A stretch of DNA of 64,000 nucleotides from Rallus limicola. Its lineage: Eukaryota; Chordata; Aves; Gruiformes; Rallidae. Under the pieces are notes generated by a model. That model did not search any database and had not been told where the DNA came from. It worked only from the letters and a program-made list of their open reading frames with translations. Shown in pieces: positions 1 through 10,203 of this stretch. The first letter of the stretch is position 1. The number at the start of each line of letters is the position of its first letter. The position numbers were made by a program, and so were the translations under genes. Location: positions 1 to 64,000 of the forward strand of contig JAKCOZ010000106.1 of assembly GCA_022605955.1 (NCBI GenBank). The letters run 5' to 3'.

Positions 1-103
1 AGAAGCTAGGCATGAAAGGCATAGCTTGTCTGAAACCTCCTAACAGGACACACAAGCAGACCCTGTCACTTTGGCTCTCAGCCTTTTCCTTTGCCTGGAA
101 AGA

Positions 104-107
104 GGGG
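104..107 (+). other. Single-base insertion (G4 run)
   Basis: AAGAGGGGAAC replaces the usual AAGAGGGAAC, making this monomer 199 bp: the landmark GAAGCTAGG is at 2 and 201. It is not shared with any other monomer seen. It is a homopolymer change, so a sequencing error cannot be excluded. Confidence 0.8.
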
Positions 108-399
108 AACATGCCTGGAACCTCCTACGGTGCTTTTCTCGGCCCTAGCAGACTGCAGTTCAAAACATGCTAAACGTCCAGCAATAACTCCCAAAGTAAA
201 GAAGCTAGGAATGAAAGGCATAGCTTGTCTGAAACCTCCTAACAGGACACACAAGCAGACCCTGTCACTTTGGCTCTCAGCCTTTTCCTTTGCCTGGAAA
301 GAGGGAACATGCCTGGAACCTCCTACGGTGCTTTTCTCGGCCCTAGCAGACTGCAGTTCAAAACATGCTAAACGTCCAGCAATAACTCCCAAAGTAAAG

Positions 400-424
400 A
401 AGCTAGGCATGAAAGGCATAGCTT
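400..424 (+). other. Dyad AAGCTA / TAGCTT, one per monomer (representative copy)
   Basis: AAGCTA (400-405) and its exact reverse complement TAGCTT (419-424) flank a 13-base loop that contains GGCAT twice. The arms look constant across the array, while the loop holds the most variable site of the monomer (GCATG, GACTG, GCCTG, GAATG or GACGA). The inverted repeat is seen directly; any cruciform or protein-binding role is speculative. Confidence 0.6.
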
Positions 425-487
425 GTCTGAAACCTCCTAACAGGACACACAAGCAGACCCTGTCACTTTGGCTCTCAGCCTTTTCCT

Positions 488-504
488 TTGCCTGGAAAGA
501 GGGA
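488..504 (+). other. Degenerate CENP-B-box-like motif (weak)
   Basis: TTGCCTGGAAAGAGGGA agrees with the 17-bp CENP-B box consensus (YTTCGTTGGAARCGGGA) at 12 positions, including the GGG near the end. It lacks both CpG dinucleotides needed for binding in mammals and matches only six of the nine core bases. One copy occurs per A-type monomer, and B types change GAGGGA to GAAGGA. A match this weak could arise by chance in a 198-bp monomer. Confidence 0.2.
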
Positions 505-516
505 ACATGCCTGGAA
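490..516 (+). repeat. Short direct repeat GCCTGGAA within A-type monomers
   Basis: GCCTGGAA occurs at 490-497 and again at 509-516, 19 bp apart. In B-type monomers the second copy becomes ACCTGCTA, so the repeat is lost. It lies in the block where A and B types differ. Confidence 0.7.
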
Positions 517-1893
517 CATCCTACGGTGCTTTTCTCGGCCCTAGCAGACTGCAGTTCAAAACATGCTAAACGTCCAGCAATAACTCCCAAAGTAAAGAAG
601 CTAGGCATGAAAGGCATAGCTTGTCTGAAACCTCCTAACAGGACACACAAGCAGACCCTGTCACTTTGGCTCTCAGCCTTTTCCTTTGCATGGAAAGAGG
701 GAACATGCATGGAACCTCCTACGGTGCTTTTCTCGGCCCTAGCAGACTGTAGTTCAAAACATGCTAAACGTCCAGCAATAACTCCCAAAGTAAAGAAGCT
801 AGGCATGAAAGGCATAGCTTGTCTGAAACCTCCTAACAGGACACACAAGCAGACCCTGTCACTTTGGCTCTCAGCCTTTTCCTTTGCCTGGAAAGAGGGA
901 ACATGCCTGGAAGCTCCTACGGTGCTTTTCTCGGCCCTAGCAGACTGCAGTTCAAAACATGCTAAACGTCCAGCAATAACTCCCAAAGTAAAGAAGCTAG
1001 GCATGAAAGGCATAGCTTGTCTGAAACCTCCTAACAGGACACACAAGCAGACCCTGTCACTTTGGCTCTCAGCCTTTTCCTTTGCCTGGAAAGAGGGAAC
1101 ATGCCTGGAACCTCCTACGGTGCTTTTCTCGGCCCTAGCAGACTGCAGTTCAAAACATGCTAAACGTCCAGCAATAACTCCCAAAGTAAAGAAGCTAGGA
1201 ATGAAAGGCATAGCTTGTCTGAAACCTCCTAACAGGACACACAAGCAGACCCTGTCACTTTGGCTCTCAGCCTTTTCCTTTGCCTGGAAAGAAGGAACAT
1301 ACCTGCTACCTCCTACAGTGCTTTTCTCGGCCCTAGCAGACTGCAGTTCAAAACATGCTAAACGTCCAGCAATAACTCCCAAAGTAAAGAAGCTAGGCAT
1401 GAAAGGCATAGCTTGTCTGAAACCTCCTAACAGGACACACAAGCAGACCCTGTCACTTTGGCTCTCAGCCTTTTCCTTTGCCTGGAAAGAGGGAACATGC
1501 CTGGAACCTCCTACGGTGCTTTTCTCGGCCCTAGCAGACTGCAGTTCAAAACATGCTAAACGTCCAGCAATAACTCCCAAAGTAAAGAAGCTAGGCATGA
1601 AAGGCATAGCTTGTCTGAAACCTCCTAACAGGACACACAAGCAGACCCTGTCACTTTGGCTCTCAGCCTTTTCCTTTGCCTGGAAAGAAGGAACATAGCT
1701 GCTACCTCCTACGGTGCTTTTCTCGGCCCTAGCAGACTGCAGTTCAAAACATGCTAAACGTCCAGCAATAACTCCCAAAGTAAAGAAGCTAGGACTGAAA
1801 GGCATAGCTTGTCTGAAACCTCCTAACAGGACACACAAGCAGACCCTGTCACTTTGGCTCTCAGCCTTTTCCTTTGCCTGGAAAGAAGGAACA

Positions 1894-2091
1894 TACCTGC
1901 TACCTCCTACGGTGCTTTTCTCGGCCCTAGCAGACTGCAGTTCAAAACATGCTAAACGTCCAGCAATAACTCCCAAAGTAAAGAAGCTAGGCATGAAAGG
2001 CATAGCTTGTCTGAAACCTCCTAACAGGACACACAAGCAGACCCTGTCACTTTGGCTCTCAGCCTTTTCCTTTGCCTGGAAAGAGGGAACA
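1894..2091 (+). repeat. Representative B-type monomer (198 bp)
   Basis: B-type monomers differ from A type at a cluster of about five positions within roughly 35 bp. These are GAAGGAACAT for GAGGGAACAT, ACCTGCTACC for GCCTGGAACC, and often CTACAGTG for CTACGGTG. Outside that block they match A type. In domain 1 most B monomers keep CTACGGTG or are mixed; in domain 2 nearly all carry CTACAGTG. B monomers sit at fixed positions in the higher-order units, so they mark unit register. Confidence 0.93.
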
Positions 2092-3669
2092 TGCCTGGAA
2101 ACTCCTACGGTGCTTTTCTCGGCCCTAGCAGACTGCTGTTCAAAACATGCTAAACGTCCAGCAATAACTCCCAAAGTAAAGAAGCTAGGCATGAAAGGCA
2201 TAGCTTGTCTGAAACCTCCTAACAGGACACACAAGCAGACCCTGTCACTTTGGCTCTCAGCCTTTTCCTTTGCCTGGAAAGAGGGAACATGCCTGGAACC
2301 TCCTACGGTGCTTTTCTCGGCCCTAGCAGACTGCAGTTCAAAACATGCTAAACGTCCAGCAATAACTCCCAAAGTAAAGAAGCTAGGCATGAAAGGCATA
2401 GCTTGTCTGAAACCTCCTAACAGGACACACAAGCAGACCCTGTCACTTTGGCTCTCAGCCTTTTCCTTTGCCTGGAAAGAGGGAACATGCCTGGAACCTC
2501 CTACGGTGCTTTTCTCGGCCCTAGCAGACTGCAGTTCAAAACATGCTAAACGTCCAGCAATAACTCCCAAAGTAAAGAAGCTAGGCATGAAAGGCATAGC
2601 TTGTCTGAAACCTCCTAACAGGACACACAAGCAGACCCTGTCACTTTGGCTCTCAGCCTTTTCCTTTGCCTGGAAAGAGGGAACATGCCTGGAACCTCCT
2701 ACGGTGCTTTTCTCGGCCCTAGCAGACTGCAGTTCAAAACATGCTAAACGTCCAGCAATAACTCCCAAAGTAAAGAAGCTAGGCATGAAAGGCATAGCTT
2801 GTCTGAAACCTCCTAACAGGACACACAAGCAGACCCTGTCACTTTGGCTCTCAGCCTTTTCCTTTGCCTGGAAAGAGGGAACATGCCTGGAACCTCCTAC
2901 GGTGCTTTTCTCGGCCCTAGCAGACTGCAGTTCAAAACATGCTAAACGTCCAGCAATAACTCCCAAAGTAAAGAAGCTAGGCATGAAAGGCATAGCTTGT
3001 CTGAAACCTCCTAACAGGACACACAAGGAGACCCTGTCACTTTGGCTCTCAGCCTTTTCCTTTGCCTGGAAAGAGGGAACATGCCTGGAACCTCCTACGG
3101 TGCTTTTCTCGGCCCTAGCAGACTGCAGTTCAAAACATGCTAAACGTCCAGCAATAACTCCCAAAGTAAAGAAGCTAGGACTGAAAGGCATAGCTTGTCT
3201 GAAACCTCCTAACAGGACACACAAGCAGACCCTGTCACTTTGGCTCTCAGCCTTTTCCTTTGCCTGGAAAGAAGGAACATACCTGCTACCTCCTACGGTG
3301 CTTTTCTCGGCCCTAGCAGACTGCAGTTCAAAACATGCTAAACGTCCAGCAATAACTCCCAAAGTAAAGAAGCTAGGCATGAAAGGCATAGCTTGTCTGA
3401 AACCTCCTAACAGGACACACAAGCAGACCCTGTCACTTTGGCTCTCAGCCTTTTCCTTTGCCTGGAAAGAGGGAACATGCCTGGAACCTCCTACGGTGCT
3501 TTTCTCGGCCCTAGCAGACTGCTGTTCAAAACATGCTAAACGTCCAGCAATAACTCCCAAAGTAAAGAAGCTAGGCATGAAAGGCATAGCTTGTCTGAAA
3601 CCTCCTAACAGGACACACAAGCAGACCCTGTCACTTTGGCTCTCAGCCTTTTCCTTTGCCTGGAAATAG

Positions 3670-5451
3670 GGAACATGCCTGGAACCTCCTACGGTGCTTT
3701 TCTCGGCCCTAGCAGACTGCAGTTCAAAACATGCTAAACGTCCAGCAATAACTCCCAAAGTAAAGAAGCTAGGCATGAAAGGCATAGCTTGTCTGAAACC
3801 TCCTAACAGGACACACAAGCAGACCCTGTCACTTTGGCTCTCAGCCTTTTCCTTTGCCTGGAAAGAGGGAACATGCCTGGAACCTCCTACGGTGCTTTTC
3901 TCGGCCCTAGCAGACTGCAGTTCAAAACATGCTAAACGTCCAGCAATAACTCCCAAAGTAAAGAAGCTAGGACTGAAAGGCATAGCTTGTCTGAAACCTC
4001 CTAACAGGACACACAAGCAGACCCTGTCACTTTGGCTCTCAGCCTTTTCCTTTGCCTGGAAAGAGGGAACATGCCTGGAACCTCCTACGGTGCTTTTCTC
4101 GGCCCTAGCAGACTGCAGTTCAAAACATGCTAAACTTCCAGCAATAACTCCCAAAGTAAAGAAGCTAGGACTGAAAGGCATAGCTTGTCTGAAACCTCCT
4201 AACAGGACACACAAGCAGACCCTGTCACTTTGGCTCTCAGCCTTTTCCTTTGCCTGGAAAGAGGGAACATGCCTGGAACCTCCTACGGTGCTTTTCTCAG
4301 CCCTAGCAGACTGCAGTTCAAAACATGCTAAACGTCCAGCAATAACTCCCAAAGTAAAGAAGCTAGGCATGAAAGGCATAGCTTGTCTGAAACCTCCTAA
4401 CAGGACACACAAGCAGACCCTGTCACTTTGGCTCTCAGCCTTTTCCTTTGCCTGGAAAGAGGGAACATGCCTGGAACCTCCTACGGTGCTTTTCTCGGCC
4501 CTAGCAGACTGCAGTTCAAAACATGCTAAACGTCCAGCAATAACTCCCAAAGTAAAGAAGCTAGGACTGAAAGGCATAGCTTGTCTGAAACCTCCTAACA
4601 GGACACACAAGCAGACCCTGTCACTTTGGCTCTCAGCCTTTTCCTTTGCCTGGAAAGAGGGAACATGCCTGGAACCTCCTACGGTGCTTTTCTCGGCCCT
4701 AGCAGACTGCAGTTCAAAACATGCTAAACGTCCAGCAATAACTCCCAAAGTAAAGAAGCTAGGCCTGAAAGGCATAGCTTGTCTGAAACCTCCTAACAGG
4801 ACACACAAGCAGACCCTGTCACTTTGGCTCTCAGCCTTTTCCTTTGTCTGGAAAGAGGGAACATGCCTGGAACCTCCTACGGTGCTTTTCTCGGCCCTAG
4901 CAGACTGCAGTTCAAAACATGCTAAACGTCCAGCAATAACTCCCAAAGTAAAGAAGCTAGGACGAAAAGGCATAGCTTGTCTGAAACCTCCTAACAGGAC
5001 ACACAAGCAGACCCTGTCACTTTGGCTCTCAGCCTTTTCCTTTGCCTGGAAAGAAGGAACATACCTGCTACCTCCTACGGTGCTTTTCTCGGCCCTAGCA
5101 GACTGCAGTTCAAAACATGCTAAACGTCCAGCAATAACTCCCAAAGTAAAGAAGCTAGGCATGAAAGGCATAGCTTGTCTGAAACCTCCTAACAGGACAC
5201 ACAAGCAGACCCTGTCACTTTGGCTCTCAGCCTTTTCCTTTGCCTGGAAAGAGGGAACATGCCTGGAACCTCCTACGGTGCTTTTCTCGGCCCTAGCAGA
5301 CTGCTGTTCAAAACATGCTAAACGTCCAGCAATAACTCCCAAAGTAAAGAAGCTAGGCATGAAAGGCATAGCTTGTCTGAAACCTCCTAACAGGACACAC
5401 AAGCAGACCCTGTCACTTTGGCTCTCAGCCTTTTCTTTTGCCTGGAAATAG
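3670..5451 (+). repeat. Domain 1 short unit, 9 monomers (1,782 bp)
   Basis: Order: M, L, KL, M, L, V, R, B, CC plus terminal marker. It matches monomers 1-7 of the 24-monomer unit joined to the last two. The simplest reading is an internal deletion between the two paralogous B monomers, as unequal exchange would produce. Confidence 0.87.
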
Positions 5452-8400
5452 GGAACATGCCTGGAACCTCCTACGGTGCTTTTCTCGGCCCTAGCAGACT
5501 GCAGTTCAAAACATGCTAAACGTCCAGCAATAACTCCCAAAGTAAAGAAGCTAGGCATGAAAGGCATAGCTTGTCTGAAACCTCCTAACAGGACACACAA
5601 GCAGACCCTGTCACTTTGGCTCTCAGCCTTTTCCTTTGCCTGGAAAGAGGGAACATGCCTGGAACCTCCTACGGTGCTTTTCTCGGCCCTAGCAGACTGC
5701 AGTTCAAAACATGCTAAACGTCCAGCAATAACTCCCAAAGTAAAGAAGCTAGGACTGAAAGGCATAGCTTGTCAGAAACCTCCTAACAGGACACACAAGC
5801 AGACCCTGTCACTTTGGCTCTCAGCCTTTTCCTTTGCCTGGAAAGAGGGAACATGCCTGGAACCTCCTACGGTGCTTTTCTCGGCCCTAGCAGACTGCAG
5901 TTCAAAACATGCTAAACTTCCAGCAATAACTCCCAAAGTAAAGAAGCTAGGACTGAAAGGCATAGCTTGTCTGAAACCTCCTAACAGGACACACAAGCAG
6001 ACCCTGTCACTTTGGCTCTCAGCCTTTTCCTTTGCCTGGAAAGAGGGAACATGCCTGGAACCTCCTACGGTGCTTTTCTCAGCCCTAGCAGACTGCAGTT
6101 CAAAACATGCTAAACGTCCAGCAATAACTCCCAAAGTAAAGAAGCTAGGCATGAAAGGCATAGCTTGTCTGAAACCTCCTAACAGGACACACAAGCAGAC
6201 CCTGTCACTTTGGCTCTCAGCCTTTTCCTTTGCCTGGAAAGAGGGAACATGCCTGGAACCTCCTACGGTGCTTTTCTCGGCCCTAGCAGACTGCAGTTCA
6301 AAACATGCTAAACGTCCAGCAATAACTCCCAAAGTAAAGAAGCTAGGACTGAAAGGCATAGCTTGTCTGAAACCTCCTAACAGGACACACAAGCAGACCC
6401 TGTCACTTTGGCTCTCAGCCTTTTCCTTTGCATGGAAAGAGGGAACATGCCTGGAACCTCCTACGGTGCTTTTCTCGGCCCTAGCAGACTGCAGTTCAAA
6501 ACATGCTAAACGTCCAGCAATAACTCCCAAAGTAAAGAAGCTAGGCCTGAAAGGCATAGCTTGTCTGAAACCTCCTAACAGGACACACAAGCAGACCCTG
6601 TCACTTTGGCTCTCAGCCTTTTCCTTTGTCTGGAAAGAGGGAACATGCCTGGAACCTCCTACGGTGCTTTTCTCGGCCCTAGCAGACTGCAGTTCAAAAC
6701 ATGCTAAACGTCCAGCAATAACTCCCAAAGTAAAGAAGCTAGGACGAAAAGGCATAGCTTGTCTGAAACCTCCTAACAGGACACACAAGCAGACCCTGTC
6801 ACTTTGGCTCTCAGCCTTTTCCTTTGCCTGGAAAGAAGGAACATACCTGCTACCTCCTACAGTGCTTTTCTCGGCCCTAGCAGACTGCAGTTCAAAACAT
6901 GCTAAACGTCCAGCAATAACTCCCAAAGTAAAGAAGCTAGGCCTGAAAGGCATAGCTTGTCTGAAACCTCCTAACAGGACACACAAGCAGACCCTGTCAC
7001 TTTGGCTCTCAGCCTTTTCCTTTGCCTGGAAAGAGGGAACATGCCTGGAACCTCCTACGGTGCTTTTCTCGGCCCTAGCAGACTGCAGTTCAAAACATGC
7101 TAAACGTCCAGCAATAACTCCCAAAGTAAAGAAGCTAGGACTGAAAGGCATAGCTTGTCTGAAACCTCCTAACAGGACACACAAGCAGACCCTGTCACTT
7201 TGGCTCTCAGCCTTTTCCTTTGCCTGGAAAGAAGGAACATACCTGCTACCTCCTACGGTGCTTTTCTCGGCCCTAGCAGACTGCAGTTCAAAACATGCTA
7301 AACGTCCAGCAATAACTCCCAAAGTAAAGAAGCTAGGCATGAAAGGCATAGCTTGTCTGAAACCTCCTAACAGGACACACAAGCAGACCCTGTCACTTTG
7401 GCTCTCAGCCTTTTCCTTTGCCTGGAAAGAGGGAACATGCCTGGAACATCCTACGGTGCTTTTCTCGGCCCTAGCAGACTGCAGTTCAAAACATGCTAAA
7501 CGTCCAGCAATAACTCCCAAAGTAAAGAAGCTAGGCATGAAAGGCATAGCTTGTCTGAAACCTCCTAACAGGACACACAAGCAGACCCTGTCACTTTGGC
7601 TCTCAGCCTTTTCCTTTGCATGGAAAGAGGGAACATGCATGGAACCTCCTACGGTGCTTTTCTCGGCCCTAGCAGACTGTAGTTCAAAACATGCTAAACG
7701 TCCAGCAATAACTCCCAAAGTAAAGAAGCTAGGCATGAAAGGCATAGCTTGTCTGAAACCTCCTAACAGGACACACAAGCAGACCCTGTCACTTTGGCTC
7801 TCAGCCTTTTCCTTTGCCTGGAAAGAGGGAACATGCCTGGAAGCTCCTACGGTGCTTTTCTCGGCCCTAGCAGACTGCAGTTCAAAACATGCTAAACGTC
7901 CAGCAATAACTCCCAAAGTAAAGAAGCTAGGAATGAAAGGCATAGCTTGTCTGAAACCTCCTAACAGGACACACAAGCAGACCCTGTCACTTTGGCTCTC
8001 AGCCTTTTCCTTTGCCTGGAAAGAAGGAACATACCTGCTACCTCCTACAGTGCTTTTCTCGGCCCTAGCAGACTGCAGTTCAAAACATGCTAAACGTCCA
8101 GCAATAACTCCCAAAGTAAAGAAGCTAGGCATGAAAGGCATAGCTTGTCTGAAACCTCCTAACAGGACACACAAGCAGACCCTGTCACTTTGGCTCTCAG
8201 CCTTTTCCTTTGCCTGGAAAGAGGGAACATGCCTGGAACCTCCTACGGTGCTTTTCTCGGCCCTAGCAGACTGCAGTTCAAAACATGCTAAACGTCCAGC
8301 AATAACTCCCAAAGTAAAGAAGCTAGGCATGAAAGGCATAGCTTGTCTGAAACCTCCTAACAGGACACACAAGCAGACCCTGTCACTTTGGCTCTCAGCC

Positions 8401-10203
8401 TTTTCCTTTGCCTGGAAAGAAGGAACATACCTGCTACCTCCTACGGTGCTTTTCTCGGCCCTAGCAGACTGCAGTTCAAAACATGCTAAACGTCCAGCAA
8501 TAACTCCCAAAGTAAAGAAGCTAGGACTGAAAGGCATAGCTTGTCTGAAACCTCCTAACAGGACACACAAGCAGACCCTGTCACTTTGGCTCTCAGCCTT
8601 TTCCTTTGCCTGGAAAGAAGGAACATACCTGCTACCTCCTACGGTGCTTTTCTCGGCCCTAGCAGACTGCAGTTCAAAACATGCTAAACGTCCAGCAATA
8701 ACTCCCAAAGTAAAGAAGCTAGGCATGAAAGGCATAGCTTGTCTGAAACCTCCTAACAGGACACACAAGCAGACCCTGTCACTTTGGCTCTCAGCCTTTT
8801 CCTTTGCCTGGAAAGAGGGAACATGCCTGGAAACTCCTACGGTGCTTTTCTCGGCCCTAGCAGACTGCTGTTCAAAACATGCTAAACGTCCAGCAATAAC
8901 TCCCAAAGTAAAGAAGCTAGGCATGAAAGGCATAGCTTGTCTGAAACCTCCTAACAGGACACACAAGCAGACCCTGTCACTTTGGCTCTCAGCCTTTTCC
9001 TTTGCCTGGAAAGAGGGAACATGCCTGGAACCTCCTACGGTGCTTTTCTCGGCCCTAGCAGACTGCAGTTCAAAACATGCTAAACGTCCAGCAATAACTC
9101 CCAAAGTAAAGAAGCTAGGCATGAAAGGCATAGCTTGTCTGAAACCTCCTAACAGGACACACAAGCAGACCCTGTCACTTTGGCTCTCAGCCTTTTCCTT
9201 TGCCTGGAAAGAGGGAACATGCCTGGAACCTCCTACGGTGCTTTTCTCGGCCCTAGCAGACTGCAGTTCAAAACATGCTAAACGTCCAGCAATAACTCCC
9301 AAAGTAAAGAAGCTAGGCATGAAAGGCATAGCTTGTCTGAAACCTCCTAACAGGACACACAAGCAGACCCTGTCACTTTGGCTCTCAGCCTTTTCCTTTG
9401 CCTGGAAAGAGGGAACATGCCTGGAACCTCCTACGGTGCTTTTCTCGGCCCTAGCAGACTGCAGTTCAAAACATGCTAAACGTCCAGCAATAACTCCCAA
9501 AGTAAAGAAGCTAGGACTGAAAGGCATAGCTTGTCTGAAACCTCCTAACAGGACACACAAGGAGACCCTGTCACTTTGGCTCTCAGCCTTTTCCTTTGCC
9601 TGGAAAGAGGGAACATGCCTGGAACCTCCTACGGTGCTTTTCTCGGCCCTAGCAGACTGCAGTTCAAAACATGCTAAACGTCCAGCAATAACTCCCAAAG
9701 TAAAGAAGCTAGGACTGAAAGGCATAGCTTGTCTGAAACCTCCTAACAGGACACACAAGCAGACCCTGTCACTTTGGCTCTCAGCCTTTTCCTTTGCCTG
9801 GAAAGAAGGAACATACCTGCTACCTCCTACGGTGCTTTTCTCGGCCCTAGCAGACTGCAGTTCAAAACATGCTAAACGTCCAGCAATAACTCCCAAAGTA
9901 AAGAAGCTAGGCATGAAAGGCATAGCTTGTCTGAAACCTCCTAACAGGACACACAAGCAGACCCTGTCACTTTGGCTCTCAGCCTTTTCCTTTGCCTGGA
10001 AAGAGGGAACATGCCTGGAACCTCCTACGGTGCTTTTCTCGGCCCTAGCAGACTGCAGTTCAAAACATGCTAAACGTCCAGCAATAACTCCCAAAGTAAA
10101 GAAGCTAGGCATGAAAGGCATAGCTTGTCTGAAACCTCCTAACAGGACACACAAGCAGACCCTGTCACTTTGGCTCTCAGCCTTTTCCTTTGCCTGGAAA
10201 TAG
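5452..10203 (+). repeat. Domain 1 reference higher-order unit, 24 monomers (4,752 bp)
   Basis: This unit has the fullest non-duplicated order and is used as the reference. Monomers 1-7 are M, L, KL, M, L, V, R. Monomers 8-14 are B, A-L, B, HP, CM, AP, B. Monomers 15-18 are A, B-L, B, TP/CC. Monomers 19-24 are A, A, E, A-L, B, and A with the terminal TGGAAATAGG. Two private changes are CTTGTCAGAAACC at about 5,770, which stops the reverse-strand frame, and a TGCATGG in monomer 5. Calling this the ancestral form is an inference; no flanking species data are available. Confidence 0.87.

Larger units (their letters stand above)
310..507 (+). repeat. Representative A-type monomer (198 bp)
   Basis: This copy serves as a reference monomer, with the start phase chosen arbitrarily at TGCCTGG. 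Landmarks in order: CCTACGGTG, TTCTCGGCCC, a CTGCAG (PstI) site at 351-356, AAACGTCC, GAAGCTAGGCATG, GGCATAGCTTG, CCTCCTAACAGG, CCTGTCACTTTGG and CCTTTGCCTGGAAAGAGGG. A-type monomers are the majority. The CTGCAG site is lost in CC monomers (CTGCTG) and in CM monomers (CTGTAG). No internal subdivision into smaller ancestral repeats is obvious beyond short motifs. Confidence 0.95.
1..3669 (+). repeat. Domain 1 unit, truncated by window edge (at least 18 monomers)
   Basis: The visible order is A, A, HP (508), CM (706), AP (904), A, B, A, a B-like monomer with TAGCTGCTA (1,696), B, TP/CC (2,092), A, A, A, E (2,884), A with L state, B, then CC with the terminal marker. This matches the right part of the 24-monomer unit from its HP monomer onward, with one extra A monomer after AP. 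The first monomer also carries a G4 run at 104-107. Confidence 0.85.

Noticed and set aside
351..370. tRNA-derived (SINE-like) origin, from AGTTCAAAACA resembling a B box
   Set aside because: Only about 7 of 11 positions fit, no A box lies at the right distance, and there is no A-rich tail or target-site duplication.
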